Assembly (NCBI GenBank): GCA_020072585.1
Contig: JAIQGL010000002.1
Span: 219,685 to 283,684, forward strand
Source: Terriglobia bacterium
Lineage (GTDB): Bacteria; Acidobacteriota; Terriglobia; Terriglobales; Acidobacteriaceae
Direction: 5' to 3'
DNA length: 64,000 nucleotides
Shown here: positions 27,947 to 36,342 of the stretch, piece by piece
Layout: every line of letters begins with the position of its first letter
Numbering within the stretch: position 1 is the stretch's first letter
Notes under the pieces: model-generated
The model's input: the letters and a program-made list of their open reading frames with translations, nothing else
What the model was told of the DNA's origin: nothing
Database searches by the model: none
Position numbers and translations under genes: made by a program

Positions 27947-28454
27947 CCGGGAAGACCGGTGGATGCATTTGGCCCCACATTCTGCTTTATGACTATCCCT
28001 GTCATAGGCGAGAAATGTTCGCTATACGATATAATTTGCCCGCGTGCAGCCCGGGCCCTGACATCCGGACTATCGGCTTATCTGCGCAATCATTGGGGAA
28101 TATTGCCGGGGATGTCCGGACAGGTCATCCCCGATACCTCAGTGCAAAAATTTGCACTTATATTTTTGTGCTGAAATGGGATAGGTTATTTCGTGGGTGA
28201 ATCGAGCAAAACATCGGGCCTGAATGCACAAAATCTGAGGTAAGTCCTGCTAAGTTCCTGAATTCATGTTCTTTACCAGTGAATGGCCCGCGGGAATGTG
28301 ACAAGTACATAATTCCAGCTTGGGCCGTTGTTAAAAGTGTGTGAATACGGGAAATGGCATCTCTCTGTAATTCTTGTGGCGCGTTCTAATTTCTCCTGTA
28401 CTCTATTGGCAATTCTTAAGCAATTTCTGAAGGCAAACTGGAGGAAACAAATTT
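27947..28454. other. Intergenic region upstream of the small secreted peptide
   Basis: A 508-bp interval. It holds an 8-bp inverted repeat, AGTGCAAA-AA-TTTGCACT at 28141-28158, followed by TATTTTTG, and a candidate sigma54 promoter at 28407-28422. No other gene is supported. Confidence 0.5.
28407..28422 (+). promoter_or_regulatory. Candidate sigma54-type -24/-12 promoter
   Basis: TGGCAATTCTTAAGCA has the invariant GG and GC separated by 10 bp, matching TGGCAC-N5-TTGC except that the TT before GC is AA. It lies 33 bp before the ATG of the 41-residue peptide, which gives a short leader that would include the ribosome binding site. Confidence 0.4.
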
Positions 28455-28580
28455 ATGAAGACCGTAATGCGCATGTTGGTGTTTGTCTCTGTATTGGTTG
28501 CTGGAGCATATGCAAACGCACAGACCACTTTAACCGGCCCTGGCCCGAGGCCAGACCCGCCAGTGGCGGTGAACTTCTAG
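28455..28580 (+). CDS. 41-residue secreted peptide
   Basis: A short gene with strong local support. GGAGG lies 10 nt before the ATG. The first 22 residues form a clear signal peptide (MKTVMRMLVFVSVLVAGAYA, with NAQ at the cleavage site). The mature remainder is only about 18 residues, proline-rich (GPGPRPDPPVAVNF). I do not know a family. Possibilities include a secreted signal or antimicrobial peptide, or an envelope stress peptide. It lies 85 bp upstream of a membrane-protein gene on the same strand. Confidence 0.65.
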   Translation: MKTVMRMLVFVSVLVAGAYANAQTTLTGPGPRPDPPVAVNF

Positions 28581-28665
28581 CGCCTGAGTCTCTCGTTGGA
28601 GTTTCGGCCCTCCCCCTGTAATTTGCTTTGTGCTTTTTTAGCCGCTGGTTTAGGCTGGCCGCTAT

Positions 28666-29430
28666 ATGCTTGATTGGATAAAGCTCCTGATCGATTGGCT
28701 CGCATTGCCAAGCTTGGCCTTGCTTGCCGGTGTTTTGCTTTATCGCAAACAGCATAAAGAATTTCCGCTCTTTTTCAGTTACGTGGTCGCAACTATCCTT
28801 GTGGGAGTGATACGGCTCGCGGCTTCCCAGGCCCCGATTGTTGTGTACCGTTATACGTATTGGATTTCTGACCTTGTGTCTGTCGCTTTCGCCTTCCTGG
28901 CAACGTATGAATTGTTCATCAAACGTCTCTTCCCCGGTTTTTACAACGTTCGTTTTTTTCGTTACCTTTTTCCGGCAGTCGCGTCTGTCATCACGCTCGT
29001 TGTGGTTTGCGTCGCCCTGTACGGCAATCACAATCGGGTCCTGCTTCTTACCGCAAGGATCTACGAGTTTCTTCGTGCTGCGATCCTTTTCTTCTTCGCA
29101 GCATTGATGACCATGCTGGGAAGGCGATGGGAGAAAAAGGAATTCGGGATTGCGTTTGGATTCGGTCTTGATGTCTCATTATCGCTGGCTTCAATCGCAC
29201 TCGCGTCACAATCGTTCGGGTCGGTTGCAAACTGGGTACACACAGCAAATAGAAGTGAGATCCTGAATCGACTCCCCGTTGTCGCCTATGACATCGCATG
29301 TATCGTCTGGCTCTATTGCTTCTGGACTGCCACGGAAATACCTGCTCCTGCTCCGCCGATTTCATCGGAAGCATTGGCGGAAGCCAGGAAGTGGGAAGGC
29401 TCGCTCAAGGACTTCGTTCATCGGCGCTAA
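28666..29430 (+). CDS. Hypothetical multi-pass membrane protein
   Basis: A 254-residue integral membrane protein with about seven hydrophobic helices, for example WLALPSLALLAGVLLY, VVATILVGVIRLAA, YLFPAVASVITLVVVCVALYG and IVWLYCFW. The C-terminal tail is soluble and charged (SSEALAEARKWEGSLKDFVHRR). I recall similar seven-helix proteins as common in Acidobacteria but know no function. It may be co-transcribed with the small peptide upstream. Confidence 0.7.
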   Translation: MLDWIKLLIDWLALPSLALLAGVLLYRKQHKEFPLFFSYVVATILVGVIRLAASQAPIVVYRYTYWISDLVSVAFAFLATYELFIKRLFPGFYNVRFFRYLFPAVASVITLVVVCVALYGNHNRVLLLTARIYEFLRAAILFFFAALMTMLGRRWEKKEFGIAFGFGLDVSLSLASIALASQSFGSVANWVHTANRSEILNRLPVVAYDIACIVWLYCFWTATEIPAPAPPISSEALAEARKWEGSLKDFVHRR

Positions 29431-29471
29431 AATCCTGGGCGCACGATTGGCTGATTTTGTTTAAAAAAGGC

Positions 29472-30065
29472 TTACAGGTTCTGCGCCAGCGATTCCTGGA
29501 GGCTGGTGAATTTCAGGCAGGTCAGGTTGTCAGCTTTATCTTTCAACTGGGCATAAGCCGGCAAAAGGCTAGTTCCTACCAGGCTATGCACGTCACTGCA
29601 GGTGGCGGCAGAGAACGGCGGCATCCATTGCAGGATGTTTCTCGTGTGCAGCACAATCAAGCCGATGAACGTATAGAGACGCACATGGACGCCGGCATCG
29701 ACCATCTCTTGCGCCACGGCTGTAATCAATTGGTTGCCGCTGCGCAGCTGTGTATAGCCCACCTGTTGCAGCAGGGCGGCATTGTGTGACATGCGGCGCA
29801 GGCACTCGATGGCCAGGCCTATCTGCTGCCTGTAGATCCGCTGCAATTCTTCATGGCCGTAGGTTTCCTGCAAATGGCGTTGATGTGCAGGATTGATGAG
29901 CTCTGAGAGCACCTCCACATTTACCGGCAGGAACGAGTTCATCAAATCACTCAGTTCTACTCCCTGTGACTGTCTCCGCCGCAGGTTCAAAAACGCTGCA
30001 TAAAGAAACAGCAGGAGAATCCCTGCCGATAAGCCGATCCAGATAGCAAGCATGGTATTGGACAT
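29472..30065 (-). CDS. Membrane-anchored hypothetical protein
   Basis: A 197-residue protein with one N-terminal membrane helix (LAIWIGLSAGILLLFLYAAFL) followed by a basic patch (NLRRRQ), so the rest is probably cytoplasmic. The soluble part is alpha-helical with no recognised domain. Its promoter region is readable: a sigma70-like promoter and a palindromic operator-like site lie within 115 bp upstream, matching sites around the DHOR cytochromes, so it may belong to the same regulon. Confidence 0.7.
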   Translation of the reverse strand: MSNTMLAIWIGLSAGILLLFLYAAFLNLRRRQSQGVELSDLMNSFLPVNVEVLSELINPAHQRHLQETYGHEELQRIYRQQIGLAIECLRRMSHNAALLQQVGYTQLRSGNQLITAVAQEMVDAGVHVRLYTFIGLIVLHTRNILQWMPPFSAATCSDVHSLVGTSLLPAYAQLKDKADNLTCLKFTSLQESLAQNL

Positions 30066-30092
30066 TCTTTCGTCTCAGGTGCTACACGCAAG

Positions 30093-30121
30093 ACTGTACC
30101 CTCACACGTAGCCAAGGTCAA
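30093..30121 (-). promoter_or_regulatory. Sigma70-like promoter of the membrane-anchored gene
   Basis: On the minus strand TTGACC (30116-30121) and TACAGT (30093-30098) are spaced by 17 bp, about 30 bp upstream of the ATG at 30065. Confidence 0.6.
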
Positions 30122-30164
30122 TCTAAATTGCTGCGGGAAGTGGACACTTTGGTAATTCTAATTA

Positions 30165-30179
30165 TTCCCAAAATGGAAC
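30165..30179. promoter_or_regulatory. Operator-like site TTCCCAAAATGGAAC
   Basis: An imperfect palindrome 44 bp upstream of the -35 box of the minus-strand gene at 29472-30065. It matches sites at 11573-11588, 34123-34137 and the DHOR arrays. The position upstream of -35 fits an activator. Confidence 0.6.
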
Positions 30180-30218
30180 TTCAGGCAAACCCTTAAAAGC
30201 TTGATTTTGTTAGGGTTC

Positions 30219-33200
30219 CTACTGCATCCCGGCACCCTTAGAATCGGCCGGTTTGGCCAGAATAATGGCTGGAACCTCCTGTTTTTTTACGACTTCATTG
30301 TAAGCAGGTACATCTGTACCCAGGATCTGTTTCCATTTGGCCAGTTGCTCATCCAATTGTTTGCCAAGCATGGCAAATACCTCATAGGAAACCTGGGTCG
30401 GCGCCGAATCCCCGCTCTCCACTACCCCTCCCAGCGCCACCAGATAGTTATTCAGCCGGATGGGATAGTTCAGCACGTCCTGGTTGCTCCTGGCTTTGGT
30501 CTGGATCAGCACTTCTTCCACTTCGGTCATTTTCTTGTCCAGTTGCTTACCCGCTGCGGCCACGGATTTGGCCTGGGGCTGGTTTTCCAGGCGCTTGTTC
30601 AGTGCCGTGATCTGCGCCCGGATGTCACGAATCTGATTCACCGTTTCATGGGTCTGTGTCACGCGCTCCCGTATTTTCAGAAGCAGGTCAAACTGCTTTT
30701 CCAGGTCTTCCTGGGTCACTTTCAAGCGCGGATCAGGGACAATCTCCAGCGGCGCCGTAGAAGACTTGCCATTGACCGTCAACCGCACCTGATATTTGCC
30801 GGGTACGGCCTGGGGTCCATCCGTGTTGCCCGCCCACAAGGGTGAGCGTGGCACCCGCGTTGCGCCTTCGTAGCGCATGTCCCACACAAAGCGATTCAGC
30901 CCGGCTTCGCTGGGCAAGCCGCGTTCCGGCGGCCGTCCAAAGCCCTCATCGTCACCTGTTGCTTCGCCCGGCTGTGTTTTGGGCGGAAATTTGCGGACGA
31001 CCTGTCCTTTCTGGTCCAGGATCTCCAGCGTGATTGCATCAGCCTTTGCTTTGGCGTCTTCACCGGTCTCCCCGGCAGGGGGCTCGGATTTCGGAGGCAC
31101 GGGGGCATTCGCCGTGTGCGCCTGCCCTGGCTCTTTTCCTTCCGTCGATGCAGCACTGGCTGGGCCTGCGGCCTCAGGCTTTTTTTCCTCGGGTTTCTTT
31201 TCTCCTGGCTTTTTCAGCGCCGTTTTCAGGGAGTAATAAATCACGGCCCCAGATGGAGGATTCTGTCCTCTTTCGCCGCCACCGCCCCCAAAGCCACCGC
31301 CGAACGTGGTGTGATTGGCGGCACTGGGAGCATAGAGGTGAACTTCTTCGCTTGCGATCTCCGGCTTGTACTGCTGAAGCGGAGAAAGATCGTCCAGCGC
31401 CCAGAATGCGCGGCCATGAGTGGCCACGATCAGATCATTGGCGTGCGTAATCAGGTCATACACCGGGGAGACCGGCAGGTTCCCCTGCAATGATTGCCAG
31501 GTTCCGCCATCGTCCCAGGAGAAGAACACGCCCCGCTCTGTGCCGGCATAGAGCAGCCCCTTGCGCTTCTTGTCTTCACGCACCGCATGGACGAAAGCAT
31601 CGGCGGGAATGCCGCTGGTCAGGCTCGACCAGGTTTTTCCGAAATCCGTGGTCTTGAAGATGTACGGAGCAAAGTCATCCATCTTATGGCGCTGCACGGA
31701 AACATACGCCGTGCCCACGTTGTAAGCGGACGCTTCAATCATGCTCACGGTGCCCCACTCCGGCATTCCTTTTGGAGTGACGTTCGTCCAGTTCTTGCCT
31801 CCGTCAGTGGTCAGTTGTACTAATCCATCGTCCGAGCCCGTCCAGATCAGGTCCTTCTGCACCGGGGACTCAACCACGGAAAAGATCGTGTCATAAACTT
31901 CCACGCCGGTATTGTCCTTGGTGATGGGCCCGCCTGAAGCGACCTGCTTGCTCTTTTCATTACGCGTCAGGTCAGGGCTGATGACTTGCCAGCTCGTGCC
32001 TTCGTCCGTTGACTTGAACAGCACCTGTGCGGCAAAGTACAGAGTTTTAGGATCGTGCGGCGAAAACACGATCGGCTCAGTCCACTGGAAGCGGTATTTC
32101 TGGGCGTCAGCGGCCGCGCCAATGGGATTGATCGGCCACGGCGTCACGTTCTTGTTCTGGTCGGTCCGGTGATCGTAGCGGGTAATCTCACCGCCGTAAG
32201 AGCCGGCATACACGATCTCCGGATCGCGCGGGTCCGGCGCAATGTAGCCACTTTCGCCACCGCCTACGGCATACCAGCTTGTGCGGTCGATCCCGCCCGG
32301 CGCCGCGGTAGCAATCCCCACGGAGGTGTTGTCCTGCTGTGAGCCGTAAATGTAGTAGGGAAAACGATTGTCCGCGGTCACGTGATAGAACTGCGCGGTC
32401 GGCTGGCCGGACTGTCCGGTCCAGCTTGCGCCGCCGTTGGTGCTCACGTTGGCTCCGCCATCATTTGATTCGATCATGCGGTTGGGGTCGTTAGGATCAA
32501 TCCAAAGTCCGTGATTGTCTCCATGCGGCACTCGGATGGGACGGAAGCTCTTTCCCCCATCGTTGGAGCGATACATCCCCGTGTTGAGAACGTAGACGCC
32601 GTCAGCATTTTTTGGATCGGCAAATACGTGTGTGTAATAAAAAGCCCGCTGGCGATACTGGCGGTCACTGTTCGTCAGCGTCCATGTATCGCCACCATCG
32701 TCTGAGCGGAAGAGGCCGCCTTTGTCGGCTTCCACCAGCGCCCACACTCGATTGCCGCTGTAGGACACCGCCACGCCAATGCGTCCCAGCGTTCCCTCGG
32801 GCAATCCATGCCCGGTAAGCTGTTTCCATGTTGTGCCGCCGTCAGTGCTGCGATACAGCCCGCTGCCTGGGCCGCCGCTCTCCATGCCCCACGGGGAGCG
32901 TTGTGCCTGCCACAGCGAGGCAAAAATCACGTTAGAATTTGTGGGATCAAGAGACAGATCAATGCCGCCGGAATGATCATCCTTGTACAGGACCTTCGTC
33001 CAGTTCTTTCCGCCGTCAGTAGTGCGATAGATGCCGCGTTCGGCGTTAGGGCCAAATGGGTGTCCCAGCGCTGCAACATAGGCGATATCAGGATTTTTTG
33101 GATGGACAGCAATGCGACCGATCGCCCTTGTCTCCCGCAATCCGGCGAAGATCCAGGTTTTTCCTGCGTCGATTGATTTGTATACGCCGTTGCCGTTGAT

Positions 33201-33719
33201 GATGTCGCCGCGGATGCAGGCTTCACCCGTGCCGGCATAAATCACGTTAGCGTCTGAGGGCGCTACTGCAATCGCGCCAATCGAAGGCGCCATGTCTTTT
33301 ACCTTATCGGTCAGCGGACGCCAAGTCAGCCCGCCATCCGAGGTCTTCCAGACCCCGCCGCCTACGCCCCCAAAATAGTATGTGTGCGCATCGCCCACCA
33401 CACCGCTTACCGCCAGAACGCGCCCGCCCCGGAACGGTCCAATCAGCCGCCATGTGAGCCCGTGCCATGGTCCTTTTGTTTCTTCCTGATCGCTTTCTTC
33501 AGCAACCGCAGGCCGGGATTTTTCTGCGCCTGCCTGTGTTGTGTCCGCTTTTTTCTCCTGGCCTTGTGGGCCCGGCTGCGTCTTTTTGCTGCTCTGTTTA
33601 GTCTGCTTTGGCTTCGCGTCGCCTTGTCCAAACGTGCAGGTGCAAAACACCATTACTGCGGCTAGTAGTGGTAAGCAGCGGTGGGTCAGGATTTCTTTAG
33701 CAGATGCAGCGCAGGACAT
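30219..33719 (-). CDS. Large secreted sortilin/BNR-type beta-propeller protein
   Basis: A 1166-residue exported protein. ATG 33719 is preferred because GGAG lies 10 nt upstream and a signal peptide follows (LPLLAAVMVFCTCTFG). After a Lys/Gln-rich linker come about ten BNR/Asp-box units of the sortilin N-terminal type, for example KTSDGGLTWRPL, KSIDAGKTWIF, RTTDGGKNWTK and RSDDGGDTWTL. The C-terminal quarter has a Pro/Glu/Lys linker, an Ig-like segment (GKYQVRLTVNGKS) and a coiled coil. Annotation as glycosyl hydrolase is common for such proteins, but Asp-boxes alone do not show catalysis. A role in export quality control or surface binding is possible. Confidence 0.85.
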   Translation of the reverse strand: MSCAASAKEILTHRCLPLLAAVMVFCTCTFGQGDAKPKQTKQSSKKTQPGPQGQEKKADTTQAGAEKSRPAVAEESDQEETKGPWHGLTWRLIGPFRGGRVLAVSGVVGDAHTYYFGGVGGGVWKTSDGGLTWRPLTDKVKDMAPSIGAIAVAPSDANVIYAGTGEACIRGDIINGNGVYKSIDAGKTWIFAGLRETRAIGRIAVHPKNPDIAYVAALGHPFGPNAERGIYRTTDGGKNWTKVLYKDDHSGGIDLSLDPTNSNVIFASLWQAQRSPWGMESGGPGSGLYRSTDGGTTWKQLTGHGLPEGTLGRIGVAVSYSGNRVWALVEADKGGLFRSDDGGDTWTLTNSDRQYRQRAFYYTHVFADPKNADGVYVLNTGMYRSNDGGKSFRPIRVPHGDNHGLWIDPNDPNRMIESNDGGANVSTNGGASWTGQSGQPTAQFYHVTADNRFPYYIYGSQQDNTSVGIATAAPGGIDRTSWYAVGGGESGYIAPDPRDPEIVYAGSYGGEITRYDHRTDQNKNVTPWPINPIGAAADAQKYRFQWTEPIVFSPHDPKTLYFAAQVLFKSTDEGTSWQVISPDLTRNEKSKQVASGGPITKDNTGVEVYDTIFSVVESPVQKDLIWTGSDDGLVQLTTDGGKNWTNVTPKGMPEWGTVSMIEASAYNVGTAYVSVQRHKMDDFAPYIFKTTDFGKTWSSLTSGIPADAFVHAVREDKKRKGLLYAGTERGVFFSWDDGGTWQSLQGNLPVSPVYDLITHANDLIVATHGRAFWALDDLSPLQQYKPEIASEEVHLYAPSAANHTTFGGGFGGGGGERGQNPPSGAVIYYSLKTALKKPGEKKPEEKKPEAAGPASAASTEGKEPGQAHTANAPVPPKSEPPAGETGEDAKAKADAITLEILDQKGQVVRKFPPKTQPGEATGDDEGFGRPPERGLPSEAGLNRFVWDMRYEGATRVPRSPLWAGNTDGPQAVPGKYQVRLTVNGKSSTAPLEIVPDPRLKVTQEDLEKQFDLLLKIRERVTQTHETVNQIRDIRAQITALNKRLENQPQAKSVAAAGKQLDKKMTEVEEVLIQTKARSNQDVLNYPIRLNNYLVALGGVVESGDSAPTQVSYEVFAMLGKQLDEQLAKWKQILGTDVPAYNEVVKKQEVPAIILAKPADSKGAGMQ

Positions 33720-34076
33720 TTTGTACTTTCTCCGGGGAAGCATAGTTTTTTCGAACCGCACATCCTAAATTTTTCCAACAGCAAATGGCAATCAGTGCCA
33801 AAGACGTGGCCCGGTAAAGGGCAATCGTGGCCATATTCAAAAAAGTGCCAATATGGAACGAGTTCATTGTTATGCACCGTTATTTGTGCAGATTTCTTGG
33901 GATTCCTAGAGAGATATTCCCGAATTGGCATTCAATTTGAATGGCAAACCACTATTAGGGCCAAAGATTCTGAATGACTTGGCTTCCAATATAACAATGG
34001 GCGTAGAGCGAAAAACTTAATAAGTGCATGATTTTAAAGTAGTTTAAAAAATAAAATTAGAATATTTTAATTCTGC

Positions 34077-34105
34077 TTGACTCTGTTTCAAAGTTGCGAT
34101 ATTTT
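34077..34105 (+). promoter_or_regulatory. DHOR-1 promoter
   Basis: TTGACT (34077-34082) and TATTTT (34100-34105) with 17-bp spacing, preceded by an A/T-rich tract like an UP element. The spacer shares TTTCAAAGTTGC-like sequence with the DHOR-2 promoter. Confidence 0.7.
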
Positions 34106-34122
34106 TCCGCACTGCTTTTCAT

Positions 34123-34137
34123 GTTCCAAAATGGGAA
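34123..34137. promoter_or_regulatory. Operator-like site GTTCCAAAATGGGAA
   Basis: A near-palindromic site 18 bp downstream of the DHOR-1 -10 box. Its position in the early leader differs from the upstream arrays of DHOR-3 and DHOR-4 and would suit a repressor. Confidence 0.5.
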
Positions 34138-34192
34138 GATGCAAACGCATTTCAGAAAGCCAATCAAGTAAGACGAATTAGTACCCGTCACC

Positions 34193-34228
34193 TTTTGGCA
34201 GACAATCCCGAATCGTCTGCAGTAACGG
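34193..34228 (+). promoter_or_regulatory. Conserved leader hairpin element, DHOR-1
   Basis: GCAGAC (34198-34203) pairs with GTCTGC (34215-34220) around an 11-nt loop. TTTTGG precedes it and AGTAACGG follows. The same element occurs in the leaders of all four DHOR genes. Confidence 0.6.
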
Positions 34229-34288
34229 CCGGATCCTTCACCGTAAGCCAACGGTTCCATTTGAAAAATCTAGAGGAGGAAACTCGCA

Positions 34289-35662
34289 ATGACGAGGCGG
34301 AAATTCCCTATTCTGCAATTCACATTGGCAGCGCTATTCTTAACCGGAATGACGTTTGCCCAATCCGATCCCGGTGTGCGCGGTGGCGCCGCTGCCGCCG
34401 GTGGGCCCTTGACATCCGTAGCCGCAGACAACCCCGCAGGTAGCCTGGCGTTTTTCAACGACGGGCTGGATACGTTCAACGAAATTGATACCATCACCGC
34501 CGGCGGTCTGGGGCCGCGTTTTAACGAAAACGGTTGCGGCGTTTGTCATTCCCAGCCGGCAACAGGCGGCAGCAGCCCGGCCGTGAACCCGCAGTTCACG
34601 GTAATCTCCAGCGGAGTCGCCAGCAGCGCCACCAACACGCGGCCGGCTTTTATTACGCAGAATGGTCCGGTGCGCGAAGCACGGTTCCCATTCTTCTTTA
34701 ACATCTTTGGCGGTGCGGATGTCAACAATCCCAACGGCGGTGTGGAAGATCTTTTCACCATCTCCGGGTTGCCTGATGCCGGCGCTTGCAGCCTGCAGCA
34801 GCCCAGCTTTGCTCAGGCAGCGGCCGTAGGCAACCTGATCTTCCGCATTCCCACACCGGTTTTCGGCGCGGGCTTGATGGAGAACATTGACGATGCAACG
34901 CTGCTGGCCAATGCGGCCGCCAACGCGGGCGCGTTCGGCGTCAGCGGCTCGTTTAACCGCAACGGCAATGACGGCACGATCACCCGCTTCGGCTGGAAGG
35001 CGCAGAACAAGTCGCTGGTGATTTTTGCCGGTGAGGCCTACAACGTGGAGCAGGGCGTGACCAACGAGGTGTTCGGGCAGGAGCGTCCGCTGCCGGGCGA
35101 AGGCCAGAATGCCGGTCTGCCAGCGAACTGCCGTGTCAACCCGACTCCAGAAGATCTGACGCATTTCAATGCTGACAATCTGGGGACCTCCAGTGACGTG
35201 GTGAAGTTTGCGCTGTTCATGCGCATGCTGGCCCCGCCCACGCCGTCCACGACCGTACCAGGTGGAGCAACGTCCATCTCAGCCGGCCGCAATGTATTTA
35301 ATGCAATCGGCTGCGCGGCATGCCACACGGCATCGTTGACCACCAGCGCCTCCTCGATTACACCGGGGTTGAGCAACGCGACCGCTAATCTGTTCAGTGA
35401 TCTGGAAATCCATCATATGGGAACGGGGCTGAACGATAACGTTTCCCAGGGTGGAGCAGGCGGCGACCAGTTCCGTACCGCTCCGCTGTGGGGACTGGGA
35501 CAGCGCATCTTCTTCCATCATGACGGACGCACCAGCAACCTGATTACGGCCATCACCCAGCACGCCAGCAACGGCTCTGAGGCAAATGGTGTGATTGCCA
35601 ACTTCAACGCACTTTCCGCCACCAACAAACAGAACCTACTGAACTTCCTGCGCTCGCTGTAA
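34289..35662 (+). CDS. DHOR-1: exported di-heme cytochrome (di-heme oxidoreductase family)
   Basis: A 457-residue periplasmic c-type cytochrome. ATG 34289 follows AGAGGAGG. The signal peptide is MTRRKFPILQFTLAALFLTG. Two heme-binding motifs are present, CGVCH (83-87) and CAACH (342-346). The motif HHMGTGL (375-381) may supply an axial Met or His. The layout matches di-heme oxidoreductase (DUF1111) proteins, related to MauG/cytochrome c peroxidases, but the substrate is unknown. It is the first of four paralogues, separated from the other three by three genes. It has its own promoter and terminator, so it is probably monocistronic. Confidence 0.85.
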   Translation: MTRRKFPILQFTLAALFLTGMTFAQSDPGVRGGAAAAGGPLTSVAADNPAGSLAFFNDGLDTFNEIDTITAGGLGPRFNENGCGVCHSQPATGGSSPAVNPQFTVISSGVASSATNTRPAFITQNGPVREARFPFFFNIFGGADVNNPNGGVEDLFTISGLPDAGACSLQQPSFAQAAAVGNLIFRIPTPVFGAGLMENIDDATLLANAAANAGAFGVSGSFNRNGNDGTITRFGWKAQNKSLVIFAGEAYNVEQGVTNEVFGQERPLPGEGQNAGLPANCRVNPTPEDLTHFNADNLGTSSDVVKFALFMRMLAPPTPSTTVPGGATSISAGRNVFNAIGCAACHTASLTTSASSITPGLSNATANLFSDLEIHHMGTGLNDNVSQGGAGGDQFRTAPLWGLGQRIFFHHDGRTSNLITAITQHASNGSEANGVIANFNALSATNKQNLLNFLRSL

Positions 35663-35687
35663 ACCAAAGTTGCGCATGAGCTTCTGC

Positions 35688-35719
35688 GGGCGAGACCTTT
35701 GGTGTCTCGCCCATTTTTT
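35688..35719 (+). terminator. Intrinsic terminator of DHOR-1
   Basis: GGGCGAGAC (35688-35696) pairs with GTCTCGCCC (35704-35712), followed by ATTTTTT. Confidence 0.88.
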
Positions 35720-35809
35720 GGAAATCAGTTGAAACATGCGCCTATTTTTCTTAGGATCGTTGTTCCGTTCACGATTTAATTTTACGAAGATCCCCGTGAG
35801 GTGCTATCC

Positions 35810-36181
35810 ATGTCTTCCCTTTTCCGAACCGATCTCAAGCTACTTGTCTTGATCGGTATTCTTATATTCAGCTCCAGCAGCTTTGCCAGCGACGTTGCGA
35901 TCAAAGGGTATCTGGTGGATGTTGCCTGCTCGGCGCGCCGGGCACGGAAACCGGAGCCCCCCACAGTACACAGCAGGCTGTGTATGCAAATGCCTTCCTG
36001 CAACGATAGCGGCTACGGTATCCTGACTCAAGAAAAGCAATTCATCAAATTTGATGACGACGGCAATCAGAAGGCCAGGAAATTGCTCGCAGAAACTAAC
36101 CAGGCCAATGATTTCAAAATCACTGTCCTTGGCAGCATGGATGGCGACAAAATGAAGGTCAGCAAGATTGAACTGCAATAA
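35810..36181 (+). CDS. Small secreted protein with CSA...H...C...SGYG pattern
   Basis: A 123-residue exported protein. ATG 35810 follows GAGG at about 8 nt and starts a signal peptide (LLVLIGILIFSSSSFAS). The mature part has GYLVDVACSARRA, HSRLCMQMPSCNDSGYGIL and FIKFDDDGNQKARKLL, a pattern I recall from small secreted acidobacterial proteins of unknown function. Three cysteines and a histidine in the first half could bind a metal. It lies between two DHOR copies, so a shared redox or metal role is possible but unproven. Confidence 0.7.
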   Translation: MSSLFRTDLKLLVLIGILIFSSSSFASDVAIKGYLVDVACSARRARKPEPPTVHSRLCMQMPSCNDSGYGILTQEKQFIKFDDDGNQKARKLLAETNQANDFKITVLGSMDGDKMKVSKIELQ

Positions 36182-36342
36182 GCAAGTCCGCGCTTTTGCG
36201 CGGGCAACAGATGAGGTGCGCAGAACTGGAAGATTTCTCCATACGAAGCGTCAGAATGGCACTCGAATGGAAGCCGTTATTTTTTCTACTCCTGACATGA
36301 AAGAAAGTATTGTTCAAGCGAGCAATCCTTAGGCGATGTCCC

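Larger units (their letters stand above)
33720..34288. other. DHOR-1 upstream regulatory region
   Basis: A 569-bp non-coding region between divergent genes. It contains site-like sequences GTGCCAATATGGAAC (33845-33859), TTCC at 33904, 33917 and 33984, an AT-rich tract (about 34019-34075), the DHOR-1 promoter, GTTCCAAAATGGGAA (34123-34137) and the leader hairpin. The whole region resembles those in front of DHOR-2, -3 and -4. Confidence 0.6.

Noticed and set aside
30219..33719. Glycosyl hydrolase function for the BNR protein
   Set aside because: Only Asp-box propeller units are seen; no catalytic residues of a sialidase or other glycosidase can be identified.
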